A stretch of DNA of 39,585 bases from Achromobacter pulmonis (GTDB lineage Bacteria > Pseudomonadota > Gammaproteobacteria > Burkholderiales > Burkholderiaceae_B): positions 360,757 through 400,341 of the forward strand of contig NZ_POQS01000001.1 of the NCBI RefSeq assembly GCF_002885955.2, read 5' to 3'. Positions 1-8,801 of the stretch are shown here, piece by piece; the stretch's first letter is position 1; the number at the start of each line of letters is the position of its first letter. Under the pieces are notes generated by a model. The model was given only the letters and a program-made list of their open reading frames with translations, was not told where the DNA came from and did not search any database. The translations under genes and the position numbers were made by a program.

Positions 1-2
1 TG

Positions 3-197
3 CGCACCATGAAGCAGCTGGCCGACGAACGCATGACCATGCTGGTCGTCACCCACGAAATGGGTTTCGCGCGCGAAGTCGCGCACCGCGTGATCTTCAT
101 GGACGAAGGCCGCATCATCGAAGAAGCGCCCTCGGCCGAATTCTTCAGCGCCCCGCGCCAGGCCCGCAGCCGCGAATTCCTCGCGCACATGCTGTAG
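3..197 (+). CDS. Polar amino acid ABC transporter ATP-binding protein, 3' end only
   Basis: This is the C-terminal end of an ABC ATPase; the gene enters from the left edge, so Walker A, the signature motif and Walker B are missing. The visible part carries the H-loop stretch VVTHEMGFAREVAHRVIFMD, followed by a G-R-I-I-E-E element and an F-F-S-A-P segment. This is the usual ending of the GlnQ/HisP/ArtP family, which energises import of polar amino acids such as glutamine, arginine or histidine. The substrate cannot be told from this fragment. The gene converges on the siderophore ABC operon, with 13 nt between the two stop codons. The ATG at position 9 is internal, not the true start. Confidence 0.85.
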   Translation, partial: RTMKQLADERMTMLVVTHEMGFAREVAHRVIFMDEGRIIEEAPSAEFFSAPRQARSREFLAHML

Positions 198-210
198 GCC
201 CCGTGCCGAT

Positions 211-1029
211 TCAGCCCCGGCCGGCGCGCCGGGGCACGATCATGGGGCTGCCGGTCTCCGGGTCCGGCGCCACCCGGCACTCCAGGTCGAAGACCTGCCG
301 TATCGAATCTTCCGTCACCACGCTGCGTACCTCGCCGTGCGCCGCCACGCGCCCGGCCCGCATCATGACGACCCGGTCGGCGTAGCGGAACGCCAGGTTC
401 AGGTCGTGCAGCACCGCCACCAGCGTGCGCCCGTCGCGGTGCAGCCGCGCGCACAGCTCCAGCAGGTCGATCTGGTGCCGGATGTCCAGGTAGGTCGTGG
501 GCTCGTCCAGCAGCATGATGCCGGCGTCCTGCGCCAGCACCAGCGCCAGCCATGCACGCTGGCGCTGTCCGCCGGACAGCGTATGCACGGGGTGGTCGGC
601 CAGCTCCGCCAGGTCGGTGTCGGCCAGCGCCGCGTCCACCGCGCGGGCGTCGTCCGCCGACCATTGCCGCAGCAGGCTCTGGTGCGGGTAGCGGCCGCGC
701 GCCACCAGCTCGCGCACGCTGATCATTTCCGGCGCGATGGGGTTCTGCGGCAGGTAGGCCAGTCGCCGGGCCACCGGCTTGCGCCGCAGCGCCGCCAGAT
801 CGGCGCCGTCCAGCAGCGCCTGCCCGCGGGTGGGCGCCAACGCGCCGCCCAGCACCCGCAGCAGCGTGGATTTGCCGCAACCGTTCGGGCCCACTACCGC
901 GGTGAAGGCGCCGGCTGCGATCGTCAGCGACAGCGACTCCAGCACCTGCCGCTCACCATAGGCCAGGCTGACCCGGCGTAGTTCGAGCGCGGGCGCGCCG
1001 GGGTTGCGGTCGAGGGGATCAGGGTTCAT
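211..1029 (-). CDS. Iron-siderophore ABC transporter ATP-binding protein (FecE/FhuC/FepC type)
   Basis: A 272-residue cytoplasmic ATPase of the iron-chelate uptake class. All ABC motifs are visible: Walker A GPNGCGKST near residues 47-55, Q-loop LPQNP (Q95), signature LSGGQRQ at 151-157, Walker B IMLLDEP at 171-177 and the switch histidine in LHDLN (H208). The YLPQ and LLDEPTTYLDIRHQ patterns are typical of FhuC/FepC/FecE proteins. The ATG at 1029 overlaps the stop of the upstream permease by 4 nt (ATGA), which fixes the start and argues for translational coupling. It is the last gene of the cluster running from the fauA side. The linkage suggests ferric alcaligin as substrate; this is inference. 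The GC-rich inverted repeat at 214-235 lies over its last codons. Confidence 0.93.
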   Translation of the reverse strand: MNPDPLDRNPGAPALELRRVSLAYGERQVLESLSLTIAAGAFTAVVGPNGCGKSTLLRVLGGALAPTRGQALLDGADLAALRRKPVARRLAYLPQNPIAPEMISVRELVARGRYPHQSLLRQWSADDARAVDAALADTDLAELADHPVHTLSGGQRQRAWLALVLAQDAGIMLLDEPTTYLDIRHQIDLLELCARLHRDGRTLVAVLHDLNLAFRYADRVVMMRAGRVAAHGEVRSVVTEDSIRQVFDLECRVAPDPETGSPMIVPRRAGRG

Positions 1030-2060
1030 GCGGAAGTCTTGCGCCATTCGAGCACCAGCAGAAAAGCCAGATAAACGCCGCCGATGCCGGCGGTCAGCAC
1101 GCCCACCGGCAGGCCGCCGGGACCGGCGGCGCGGGCCAGCAGGTCGGCCCCCGCCAGCAGCACGGCGCCGGTCAGGGCGGACAGCAGCGGCTGCGGTCCG
1201 CTGGCGCGGGCGCAGCGGCGGGCGATCTGCGGCGCGGCCAGCGCGATGAAGGCCACCGGGCCGGCCACCGTGACCGCCGCGGCCGCGGCCAGCACCGCCA
1301 CCAGCGTGGCCGCCAGCCGGCTGCGGTCGGGCCGCGCGCCCAGCGCCTGGGCCAGGTCGTCGCCCATTTCCAGCAGGCGCAGCCGGGCGCACAGCGCCAG
1401 CGCCGGCGGCAGCAGCGCGGCGCAGGCCGCGCCGATCAGCGCGACGTCGCCCCAGGTCTTGCCGGCCAGGCTGCCGTTGAGCCAGGCGGCCGCCACATAG
1501 GCCTGCTCGCGCCGCAGGCTGGACAGGCCGAACTGCACGAAGGCGAAGGCCAGCGCGCCCACGGCGATGCCGGCGATGACCATGCGCCTCGGCGCGGCGA
1601 AGCCGGCGCCGGAGCCGAACCAGACGCCCAGCGTGGCCGCCAGCGCGCCGGCCGCCGCGCCCCAGGCCACCGGCATCACGCCGGGCCAGATCATGGTCGC
1701 CGCCACGGCGCCGGCGGCCGCGCCGGCCGTCAGCCCGATCACGTCGGGGCTGCCCAGCGGGTTGCGGGTCAGGCTCTGGAACAGCGCGCCGGACAGGCCC
1801 AGCGCCGCGCCCGCGCCCAGCGCCGCCAGCGCGCGCGGCAGCCTGACCGCGTGCAACAGCCATTGCTCCACGCTGCTGCCGCCGCCTTGCAGCGTGCGCC
1901 ACAAGGCATCCCAGGACAGCAAGGGATCGCCCGCGCGCAGCGACGCCGCCAGCAGCACGCCGGCCAGAATCAGCAGCAGTACGCCGTAGCCCAGCGCGCG
2001 CGGCGCCAGCGGCAGGGCCAGCCAATCGCCGGCGCGCAGCACGGCCGCCGGCCGCGTCAT
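1026..2060 (-). CDS. Iron-siderophore ABC transporter permease, FecCD family (second permease)
   Basis: A 344-residue, strongly hydrophobic inner-membrane protein of the FecCD/BtuC family, which normally forms about ten transmembrane helices per subunit. The family signature is visible in the first third: RLPRALAALGAGAALGLSG, then a Q-S-L-T-R-N-P-L-G-S-P-D segment and G-L-T-A-G-A. The cytoplasmic loop with LGARPDRSRL, which contacts the ATPase in BtuC-like transporters, is also present, as is the FIALAAPQIARR element near the C-terminus. It should pair with the neighbouring permease as a heterodimer over two copies of the ATPase. The start (ATG at 2060) overlaps the upstream stop by 4 nt, and its own stop overlaps the ATPase start. 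Confidence 0.92.
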   Translation of the reverse strand: MTRPAAVLRAGDWLALPLAPRALGYGVLLLILAGVLLAASLRAGDPLLSWDALWRTLQGGGSSVEQWLLHAVRLPRALAALGAGAALGLSGALFQSLTRNPLGSPDVIGLTAGAAAGAVAATMIWPGVMPVAWGAAAGALAATLGVWFGSGAGFAAPRRMVIAGIAVGALAFAFVQFGLSSLRREQAYVAAAWLNGSLAGKTWGDVALIGAACAALLPPALALCARLRLLEMGDDLAQALGARPDRSRLAATLVAVLAAAAAVTVAGPVAFIALAAPQIARRCARASGPQPLLSALTGAVLLAGADLLARAAGPGGLPVGVLTAGIGGVYLAFLLVLEWRKTSA

Positions 2061-3058
2061 GCCGGCTCCCGCCCGCCGCGGCGCAGCGCCGTCAGCAGAA
2101 AGGGCGCGCCGATGAACGCCACCACCACGCCGGTCAGCAACTCAGCCGGTGCGCGCAGCAGCCGCGCCAGAATGTCGGCGACCAGCATCAGCAGCGGACC
2201 CAGCACGACGCAATAAGCCAGCAGCCAGCGCAGGTCGGAACCGGCCTGGCGGCGCGCGATGTGCGGCACAGCCAGGCCGACGAAGGCGATGGGGCCGGCC
2301 GCCGCCGTGGCCGCGGCCGCCAGCACGGCCACGCACAGCAGGCCCAGCGCGCGGTACAGGCCGGCGCGCAGCCCCAGCGCCTGCGCCAGCGCCCGGCCCA
2401 GCGCCAGCAGATTCAGCGGCCGGGCCAGCGCCGCGGCCAGCAGCAGGCCGGCGCCGATATAGGGCGCGGCGCGCAGCGCGGTGTCCAGGCCCTGTCCGGC
2501 CAGCGAGCCCACGGCCCAGAAGCGATAGGAATCGAAAAGATCGTCGCGCAGCAGCGCCACGGCCTGCACGTAGGCGAACAGCACGGCGTTGACGGCGGCG
2601 CCTGCCAGGATCAGCCGCTCGGGCTGCAGGCCCCGGCCGCCCGCGCCGATCAGATACACCACGGCGGCGGCGCCCAGCGCGCCGGGCAGGGCGGCCCAGA
2701 ACGGATGCGGCGGCAGCCCGCCCAGGAGCAGCGCCACGCTGACGATGGAAGCGGCGGCACCCGCGTTCACGCCCAGCAGGCCAGGCTCGGCCAGCGGGTT
2801 GCGGGTCAGCGCCTGGATCAGGGCGCCGGCTACGGCCAGCGCCGCGCCGGTCAGCAGGGCCAGCAGGGTCCGCGGCACCCGGGACGCAACCACCAGCGCG
2901 GCGTGGCTGTCATCGGGCCGCGTCAATGCCTGCCAGACGGCGCCCGCCGACAGCCCGCGCGAGCCCAGCCACAGGCTGGCCAGCGCGGCCGCGGCCAGCA
3001 GCATACAGGCCGCGATCAGCAGCGCCGCGCGGCGCCAATGCGTAGCGGCTGCCGTCAC
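2057..3058 (-). CDS. Iron-siderophore ABC transporter permease, FecCD family (first permease)
   Basis: A 333-residue FecCD-family inner-membrane permease. It shows RVPRTLLALLTGAALAVAG, the A-L-T-R-N-P-L-A-E-P-G-L-L-G-V-N-A-G-A signature and FVGLAVPHIARR near residue 255. An LGLRAGLYR loop sits at the expected ATPase contact position. The start is a GTG at 3058 that overlaps the TGA of the binding-protein gene (GTGA), so the pair is probably translationally coupled. Together with the second permease it forms the channel for a ferric siderophore. In Bordetella work the classic alcaligin locus ends at fauA, so this linked importer is a notable extension. Confidence 0.92.
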   Translation of the reverse strand: MTAAATHWRRAALLIAACMLLAAAALASLWLGSRGLSAGAVWQALTRPDDSHAALVVASRVPRTLLALLTGAALAVAGALIQALTRNPLAEPGLLGVNAGAAASIVSVALLLGGLPPHPFWAALPGALGAAAVVYLIGAGGRGLQPERLILAGAAVNAVLFAYVQAVALLRDDLFDSYRFWAVGSLAGQGLDTALRAAPYIGAGLLLAAALARPLNLLALGRALAQALGLRAGLYRALGLLCVAVLAAAATAAAGPIAFVGLAVPHIARRQAGSDLRWLLAYCVVLGPLLMLVADILARLLRAPAELLTGVVVAFIGAPFLLTALRRGGREPA

Positions 3059-4098
3059 GGGCGGCCCTCGTCCTGTTCGGCCCGGCGCGCGGCCTGCGCC
3101 AGTTGCGGGGCTAGCCGGTCCAGCATCCAGGACACCGCCAGCGGCGTGCCGGAAGACGACGCCATCACCAGCGCCGGGTCGCTCAGCGCGACGTAGGCGC
3201 CGCGGCGCACCGCCGGAATGGCGGCGTACAGCGGCAGCGCCTCGGTGCGCTCACGCTCCTGGGGCGTGTAGAACCAGCTCACCAGAATGTCGGCGTCGGC
3301 CAGCGCGTCGGCATTCTCCAGCCCCAGGTAATGCGCGAAATGCCCGGCGCTGGCGCGCATGTCGCGTACCGACGGGGCCAGCGCCAGCCCCATGGCCCCC
3401 AGCGTGTCCACCCGCGGATCGCCGGCGACGTAGACGGTGAAGTTGCCGGTTCCCAGATCGGCGCGCGCATAGGCGAAGGTCTTGCCGGCCAGCTCGGGAT
3501 AGCGCCGCCCGGCCTGCGCCAGCGTCTCGTGGATGCGGGCCTTCAAGGGGGCGGCGGCGTCCGGCTTGCCCAGGGCCGCCGCGATCAGGTCGATCTGCGT
3601 GTCCACCGGCGTCAGGAAGGGCTGATCCGGGTAGGCCACCACCGGCACCATCCTGGACAGCTGCGCATAGGCCGCGGGGCTCACGCCGGAAAACGGCGCC
3701 AGCACCACGTCCGGGCGCAGCGCGATGATCTTTTCGATGTCCAGTTCGGGATAGACGGTGATGCGTTCGGGCAGCGGCTCGCCGCGGGCCTCGATGGCCG
3801 CGCGCACCCAGGGCCAGTAGTGATCGGCGTCCCCACCCCAGTCGGCCCGGCCCACGCCCACCGGCACTACGCCGAGCGCCAGCGCCAGGTCGTCGGCGCC
3901 CAGCCCGAGGGTGACGACGCGCCTGGGCGGGGCGGGGATCACCGCCTGGCCCAGCGCGCTGTCCAGCGTAACGGGAAAGCCGGCTGCGGCGGTTGCGGCA
4001 TCGGCCGCAGAAGCCGCGGGCGCCTGCGGCGCGCGCTCGCAGGCGGCCAAGCCAAGCACCAGGGCCAGCGCCGCGATAACCAGGTTCAAGAAATGCAT
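3055..4098 (-). CDS. Iron-siderophore ABC transporter substrate-binding lipoprotein (FecB/FepB type)
   Basis: A 347-residue periplasmic binding protein with an N-terminal lipoprotein signal: a hydrophobic stretch ending in LGLAAC, with the lipidated cysteine at residue 20. This is followed by an Ala/Pro-rich linker and a type III periplasmic-binding fold. Family features include PPRRVVTLGLGADDLALALG, the EKIIALRPDVVLAPFSG segment and a C-terminal region with DILVSWFYT and ADILV-type strands. It would capture ferric siderophore delivered by an outer-membrane receptor and hand it to the FecCD permeases. It starts only 19 nt after the fauA stop with no terminator between, so co-transcription with fauA is likely. 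Substrate assignment to alcaligin is inference from position. Confidence 0.9.
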   Translation of the reverse strand: MHFLNLVIAALALVLGLAACERAPQAPAASAADAATAAAGFPVTLDSALGQAVIPAPPRRVVTLGLGADDLALALGVVPVGVGRADWGGDADHYWPWVRAAIEARGEPLPERITVYPELDIEKIIALRPDVVLAPFSGVSPAAYAQLSRMVPVVAYPDQPFLTPVDTQIDLIAAALGKPDAAAPLKARIHETLAQAGRRYPELAGKTFAYARADLGTGNFTVYVAGDPRVDTLGAMGLALAPSVRDMRASAGHFAHYLGLENADALADADILVSWFYTPQERERTEALPLYAAIPAVRRGAYVALSDPALVMASSSGTPLAVSWMLDRLAPQLAQAARRAEQDEGRP

Positions 4099-4117
4099 CG
4101 TGCCGGTGCCGTCGCCA

Positions 4118-6319
4118 TCAGTATTGCGCGCGCAGCGTCAGCATGACGTTGCGGGGCGCGCCGTACCAGCCCTGGCTGTAAAAGCCGATCTGGTCGTAAT
4201 ACTTTCTGTCGAACACGTTGTTCAGGTTGAGGGTGGCCGAAAGCCGCTTGGAGAAGTCATAGCGGGCCATCAGGTTGACCAGGGCGTAGCTGCCTTGCTG
4301 CACGCGCACATTGCCGCGCGGGCTGGGTGCGGACCGGTAGATGCTGCTTTGCCAGTTGACGCCGCCGCCCACGGTCAGGCGGTGCAGGTCGCCCGGCAGG
4401 CGGTAGGTGGTGTAGACCTTGAACAGGCTGCGCGGATGCTCGGTGTTGATCGCGTTGCCCTTGGCGTCCCTGGTGGTGAAATGCGTGTAGCTGGCGGCGA
4501 CGTTCCAGCCGGGCGAGAGCTGGCCGTTGGCCTCCAGATCGAAGCCCTGGACCTTGGCGCCCGAGACGGCGCGATAGGCGGGCGTGCCGGGCATGCCTTC
4601 GACGAACTCGTCGGGGATGAGCTGCGCCAGGTTGTCCTGGCGGGTCTGGTACAGCGCCACCGCGGCGTTCAGCAGCCCGTCCAGGTAGGAGCCCTTGAGC
4701 CCGATCTCGTAGCTCTTGCCGTCGATGGGGGGCAGGATGGCGCCATCGATTGAACGCCGGTTCTGCGGCTGGAAGATCTCGGTGTAGCTGGCGTAGGCGC
4801 TATAGGTCTTGTCGATGTCGTAGACCAGGCCGGCATAGGGTGTGAACTGGTTATTGATCTTGTACTCGCGCTTGCTGCCGAAATAGTTCTGCCTGGTTTC
4901 CCAGTTGCTCCAGCGCCCGCCCACGATCAGGTGCAGCGGATCGGCCAGCGCGAAACGCCCCACCGCGTAGATACCGGTCTGCTTGACCCGCATGTCGTCG
5001 GCGGGCGTCTTGTCGCTGGCCCAGGCAGGTTCGGCGATGCGGTCCTGGCGCCAGTCGAAGTAGCTGCCCAGGTCCGGCGCGGCGCCGGTCATTGCGTAGC
5101 GGCCGATGTCGCTGTGGTCGTTCACGCTCATCCAGCCCAGCGCGAGCTCGTGCTTGCGGCCCAGCAGCTGGAACGGGCCGGACAGCGTCAGGTGGATGTC
5201 GTCGCGCGAGCGGTCGCCGTCGTAGTTGTTGAACGCGCCGGTCATGCCGGCGCCGGTGACGCGGTCCGGGTAGCCGCCGCGGAACATGTGCTTCAAACGA
5301 TATTCGCCGCTATTGTGGCTGTAGGCGGCGCGCGCCTTCCAGTCGTTGGCGAAGCGGTGCGCCAGGTCCACGAAGGTGGTGGTGGATTCGACGTCGAAAC
5401 GGGCCCAGCGCGTGTTGTTGGCAACGGAGCGATTGAAATCGGTGCGCGAGCCGTCGGCGTAGAAGAGCGGAAAGCCGCTGCCGAAGCCGCTGCTCTGGTT
5501 GCGCAGGTATTCGAGGCCCACGGTCAGCACGGTGTCCGGGGTCAGGTCGGCGGCGACCGTGCCATAGAAGGTGCGCTTGCGCTTGTCCAGGAAGGTCACG
5601 TAGCTGTCGCCCTGATCGTAGGCGGCCACGAAGCGCGAGCGGATGCGGCCGTTTTCGAGGATGGGCACGGACAGGTCGACGTCGCCGCGGACGTGGTTCC
5701 AGCTGCCGACGCTGGCGCCGCCGGACAGGGCGAACTCGCGCAGCGGCTTCTTGCGGACGAAGTTCACCGCTGCCGAAGGGTTGCCCGAGCCGGTCATCAG
5801 GCCGGTTGCGCCGCGTACGATTTCGACCCGGTCGTAGATGGCGGAGTCCAGATCGGTGGCGCCGTAGTTCCACAGGCTGAGGATGGGGGAATTCAGGCCG
5901 TCGAACTGGAAGTTGTCGATGGCGAATCCGCGCGACGAGAAGGACAGGCGGTTGCTGTCGCTGGTGGTGACCGAGATGCCCGGCGCGCTGGCCAGGATGG
6001 AACCGGTGTCCTGCAGGCCCTGGTCCTCGATTTCCTGGCGGGTGACCACGCTGACCGACTGCGGCGTTTCGCGCGGCGACAGCGTCATGCCGGTGGCCGT
6101 GCTCATGGCTTCGGTGGTGTAGGAGCCGGTGCCTTCGGTGGTGCCGGTGACGCCCTCGCCGCTGACGGTGACCGAGGGGAGTTGCTTCACGTTTTCGGCG
6201 GACTGGGCGCCGGCGGCCTGGTGGGCGAGGGCGGAGCAGGCCAGGGCCGCCTTGATGGCGTAGACAAGAGGAGTCGTCCGGCGCGGGCGGGCGGCGGGCG
6301 AGGACAGAACGAACAACAT
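4118..6319 (-). CDS. fauA: FauA, TonB-dependent ferric-alcaligin receptor
   Basis: A 733-residue outer-membrane receptor of the ferric-siderophore class. A long signal peptide ends around A-G-A at residue 38. A TonB-box-like LPSVTVSG follows near residue 47. Next come a plug domain (ETPQSVSVVTRQEI, VEIVRGATGLMTGSGNPSA) and a 22-strand type beta-barrel ending in T-L-R-A-Q-Y. The C-terminal aromatic residue is the usual BAM signal. Length, position behind alcS and the plug sequence fit Bordetella FauA, the ferric alcaligin receptor. The ATG at 6319 is chosen because it begins the signal peptide; a longer in-frame extension to 7774 runs over alcS and is an artefact. A GGAG element sits upstream, and a Fur-box-like sequence lies 26 nt before the ATG. 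Confidence 0.94.
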   Translation of the reverse strand: MLFVLSSPAARPRRTTPLVYAIKAALACSALAHQAAGAQSAENVKQLPSVTVSGEGVTGTTEGTGSYTTEAMSTATGMTLSPRETPQSVSVVTRQEIEDQGLQDTGSILASAPGISVTTSDSNRLSFSSRGFAIDNFQFDGLNSPILSLWNYGATDLDSAIYDRVEIVRGATGLMTGSGNPSAAVNFVRKKPLREFALSGGASVGSWNHVRGDVDLSVPILENGRIRSRFVAAYDQGDSYVTFLDKRKRTFYGTVAADLTPDTVLTVGLEYLRNQSSGFGSGFPLFYADGSRTDFNRSVANNTRWARFDVESTTTFVDLAHRFANDWKARAAYSHNSGEYRLKHMFRGGYPDRVTGAGMTGAFNNYDGDRSRDDIHLTLSGPFQLLGRKHELALGWMSVNDHSDIGRYAMTGAAPDLGSYFDWRQDRIAEPAWASDKTPADDMRVKQTGIYAVGRFALADPLHLIVGGRWSNWETRQNYFGSKREYKINNQFTPYAGLVYDIDKTYSAYASYTEIFQPQNRRSIDGAILPPIDGKSYEIGLKGSYLDGLLNAAVALYQTRQDNLAQLIPDEFVEGMPGTPAYRAVSGAKVQGFDLEANGQLSPGWNVAASYTHFTTRDAKGNAINTEHPRSLFKVYTTYRLPGDLHRLTVGGGVNWQSSIYRSAPSPRGNVRVQQGSYALVNLMARYDFSKRLSATLNLNNVFDRKYYDQIGFYSQGWYGAPRNVMLTLRAQY

Positions 6320-6344
6320 GAGGCGGGCTCCGGCAGAAAGATTT

Positions 6345-6363
6345 GGTAATGAGAATTGTTGTT
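6345..6363 (-). promoter_or_regulatory. Fur-box-like site upstream of fauA
   Basis: The 19-mer GGTAATGAGAATTGTTGTT (plus-strand reading) matches the E. coli Fur consensus GATAATGATAATCATTATC at 13 of 19 positions by eye. It lies in the 104-bp gap between the end of alcS and the fauA start. Bordetella fauA is known to be iron-repressed, so this is the likely operator. Exact -10 and -35 elements are not resolved. Confidence 0.7.
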
Positions 6364-6423
6364 TTTTACCGACCCGCCTGGGTATGCCGGACGATGCGAT
6401 ACGTATGCAGAATGCCGCCCTGC

Positions 6424-7659
6424 TTAGCCTGACTCGGTGTTGACCACGGGCGCTGCGCGGCGGTGCAGCCAGGCCCAGCCCGCGGCGCTTGCCGCCACGC
6501 ATGCCAGCATGCCGGCGGCAAGCTGCAGCGGCCGGCCATAGACCAGCGGCACGCACCAGCCGCTGACTATCGAGAACGTGAGCATTTGCATGAAGCCCAG
6601 CACCGAAGCGGCGGTGCCGGACAGGTCCGGCGCCCGCGCCAGGATGCGCAGGGTCATGGCGGGGACCGCCATGGCCAGGCCGCAGGTGTACAGGCCCGGC
6701 AGCAGCACCGCCCACGGCAGGCGCGGCGGCGCGGCGCCTGCCATGTACAGCACGAAGGCCAGGCAGCTGGCGCCCATCAGTCCGTAGGCCAGCAGCGTGA
6801 CGCGGCCGTCGGACCAGCGGCCGGCCTTGCGCGCCGCCAGCAGTGCGCCGGCCATGGCGCCGGCCACCAGCGGCACGAACAGATAGGCGAAATCGGTTTC
6901 CGGCAGGCCCAGCACGTTGGCGATGAAGTCGGGCGCCGCGCCGATGAGCAGCCCCTGGGCGGCGAACAGCAGGCTGAACGCCAGGCCCAGCGAGACATAG
7001 CGCCGGTCGCGCAGCAAACGCAGATAGTTGCCGCCCAGCGTGCGCCAGGCCAGCGTCTGGCGCCGGTCGGGCGGCAGGGTTTCGGGCAGGCGCCGCGCGC
7101 ACAGCAGCAAGGCGGCGCCGGCCAGCGCCGCCAGCAGCACGAAGATGGAACGCCAGCCCTGGTGCGCCGCCAGGTAGCCGCCGATGATGGGCGCCAGCGC
7201 CGGCGACAGGTTGAACACCAGGATCAGGTAGGACATGGCCCGGCGCGCCACGGCGCCGTCGTAACAGTCGCGGACGATAGCCTGGCCGACCACGATGCCC
7301 GCGCCGGCCGACAGCCCCTGCACCGCGCGTGCGGCCAGCAGCCAGCCGAAGCTGGGCGCCAAGGTGGCCATCAGCGTCCCGCAGAGATAGACCCCGAGCG
7401 CAGCGAGCACGATGCGGCGCCGTCCCAGCGAATCCGACAGCGTGCCGTGCAACAGCAGCATGGACGCGTAGCAGGCCATGTAGACGCCCAGCGTGAGCTG
7501 CACGGTTTGCGGCGCGACCGCGAACTCCCTGCCGAGCGCGCCGAAGGCGGGCAGATAGGCGTCGATGGTGGCTGGCGCGACGCAGGCCAGCAGGCCCAGC
7601 ATCAGCACCATAGTGGGAAAGGAAGGCAGGGGTTCGGAGCGCGGCACGAGGGCATCCAT
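6424..7659 (-). CDS. alcS: AlcS, alcaligin exporter of the major facilitator superfamily
   Basis: A 411-residue integral membrane protein of the Bcr/CflA drug-resistance branch of the MFS, with about twelve hydrophobic segments. The loop between helices 2 and 3 reads GTLSDSLGRRRIVLAAL, the MFS motif A, and GLSAGAGIVVGQAIVRDCY is the antiporter-type motif after helix 4. NLSPALAPIIGGYLA is a further family hallmark. In Bordetella AlcS exports alcaligin and so limits the intracellular pool that AlcR senses. It follows alcR with a 119-nt gap and precedes fauA. The start at 7659 gives a normal N-terminus with the first helix beginning near residue 15. Confidence 0.92.
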   Translation of the reverse strand: MDALVPRSEPLPSFPTMVLMLGLLACVAPATIDAYLPAFGALGREFAVAPQTVQLTLGVYMACYASMLLLHGTLSDSLGRRRIVLAALGVYLCGTLMATLAPSFGWLLAARAVQGLSAGAGIVVGQAIVRDCYDGAVARRAMSYLILVFNLSPALAPIIGGYLAAHQGWRSIFVLLAALAGAALLLCARRLPETLPPDRRQTLAWRTLGGNYLRLLRDRRYVSLGLAFSLLFAAQGLLIGAAPDFIANVLGLPETDFAYLFVPLVAGAMAGALLAARKAGRWSDGRVTLLAYGLMGASCLAFVLYMAGAAPPRLPWAVLLPGLYTCGLAMAVPAMTLRILARAPDLSGTAASVLGFMQMLTFSIVSGWCVPLVYGRPLQLAAGMLACVAASAAGWAWLHRRAAPVVNTESG

Positions 7660-7778
7660 GGCTGGCGCTTCCCACTGCGGGAAGCTCTGCCCGATGGTCG
7701 CCCGCCGCCGTGCCCGCGGGGAATGGAGAATGCCGCAAGAGCAATGAGCGCCGCCGTAAGCCCCGCAAGGCCATGCGC

Positions 7779-8759
7779 TCAGTTCAGTTCACTGGGGGCG
7801 ATGCCGTAGCGCTCGCGAAACGCCGTGGCGAAATTGGTGGCGTGCCGGTAGCCGACCAGGTGCGCGGCCTGCTGCACGCTGCAGCCTTGGGCCAGTTGTT
7901 CGCGGGCGACCTCAAGCCGGCGCTCGCGCAGCCAGCTGAATACCGAGCGCTGGTAGGCGGCCTGGAACTTGGCGCGCAAGGTGCTGGGACTCATGCAGGC
8001 CAGCCGGGCCAGGTCGTCCAGCGTGTGTTCCTCGCCGGGCGCGTCGTGCAGGCGTTCGCGCACGCGTTCGAGCAGTTGGCGGTCGCGCTCGGACAGCGTG
8101 CCTTCGGCGGGCGCGCGCTGTTCCAGCGAGGCCAGTGCGTGGGCCAGCAGCTCCATCGCCACGCCTTCGCGCAGCAGGTCTTGCAAGGGAGCGTCCCAGT
8201 CGCAGGCCAGCAGGTGTTCGATGGCGTGCAGCAGATGGCCCGGCGCCTGCCAGCGGCGCAGGCGCAGCGCGGGCGTGCGCAGCGCTTTCCAGATGGTTTC
8301 GCTGATCCGGTCGTCGGCCGCGCCGTCGGGGGCCGACAGGGACAGGTTGACGCTGCGCAGGCGCTGCCCCGCCGCGTGGGTGCCGGTCATGGCGACGGTG
8401 TCGCCGTACAGCGCGCTGATGCCGCTGTGGGCGGCCAGCCTGACGTCGTCATGGCGGTCGAGGCGGGTGCGGGCATGGCCTTGCAACATGACGATGGCCG
8501 AAAAGCGCGGGGACATCATCGAGGCAGCCTCGTAGTCCTGGTGCACGCGCACGTCTGAGAGCACCAGCGTCAGGCCGGGCCGGATCTGGTAGGTTTCGAC
8601 CCGGCCTTCGGCGATGCACAGGGTTTCGGGGCTGGCGCGCAGCCCGCCGCCAGGCTGCGGCAGGCGGTAGCGGAAGCCGTTTTCGCTGCCCATGCGGTCG
8701 AAATCGGCCACGGTGAAGCGGACGGGGGAGGGAGCCGGGTTCAAGGTCGTCGCTAGCAT
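7779..8759 (-). CDS. alcR: AlcR, AraC-family alcaligin-responsive activator
   Basis: A 326-residue AraC/XylS-type regulator. The C-terminal ~100 residues hold two helix-turn-helix units: LDDLARLACMSPSTLRAKFQ, then a second around SVQQAAHLVGYRHATNFATA followed by F-R-E-R-Y-G. The N-terminal ~220 residues are the ligand-sensing part. In Bordetella, AlcR binds alcaligin in the cytoplasm and activates the alc and fauA promoters when iron is low. An upstream ATG at 8843 gives a 354-residue form whose ATG overlaps the alcE stop. The shorter ATG at 8759 is preferred because a Fur-box-like promoter region lies between them and would otherwise fall inside the gene. Neither start has a strong Shine-Dalgarno sequence, so the choice is moderate. 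Confidence 0.88.
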   Translation of the reverse strand: MLATTLNPAPSPVRFTVADFDRMGSENGFRYRLPQPGGGLRASPETLCIAEGRVETYQIRPGLTLVLSDVRVHQDYEAASMMSPRFSAIVMLQGHARTRLDRHDDVRLAAHSGISALYGDTVAMTGTHAAGQRLRSVNLSLSAPDGAADDRISETIWKALRTPALRLRRWQAPGHLLHAIEHLLACDWDAPLQDLLREGVAMELLAHALASLEQRAPAEGTLSERDRQLLERVRERLHDAPGEEHTLDDLARLACMSPSTLRAKFQAAYQRSVFSWLRERRLEVAREQLAQGCSVQQAAHLVGYRHATNFATAFRERYGIAPSELN

Positions 8760-8801
8760 TACGGGATGAGCCCATGGGCGGCGCGTCAACCGCCGTTTAT
8801 C

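Noticed and set aside
214..235. GC-rich inverted repeat as terminator between the first two convergent genes
   Set aside because: The 8-bp stem lies over the last codons of the ATPase gene and has no T-run in either direction, so termination is not supported beyond its position.
211..2025. Long 604-codon minus-strand frame fused in front of the siderophore ATPase
   Set aside because: Its first two thirds are an Arg/Ala-rich shadow of the FecCD permease in another frame; the ATPase has its own ATG at 1029 overlapping the permease stop.
6320..7774. N-terminal extension of the fauA frame across alcS
   Set aside because: It is an antisense-free shadow of alcS in another frame; FauA has a normal signal peptide at 6319 with a Fur-like site just upstream.
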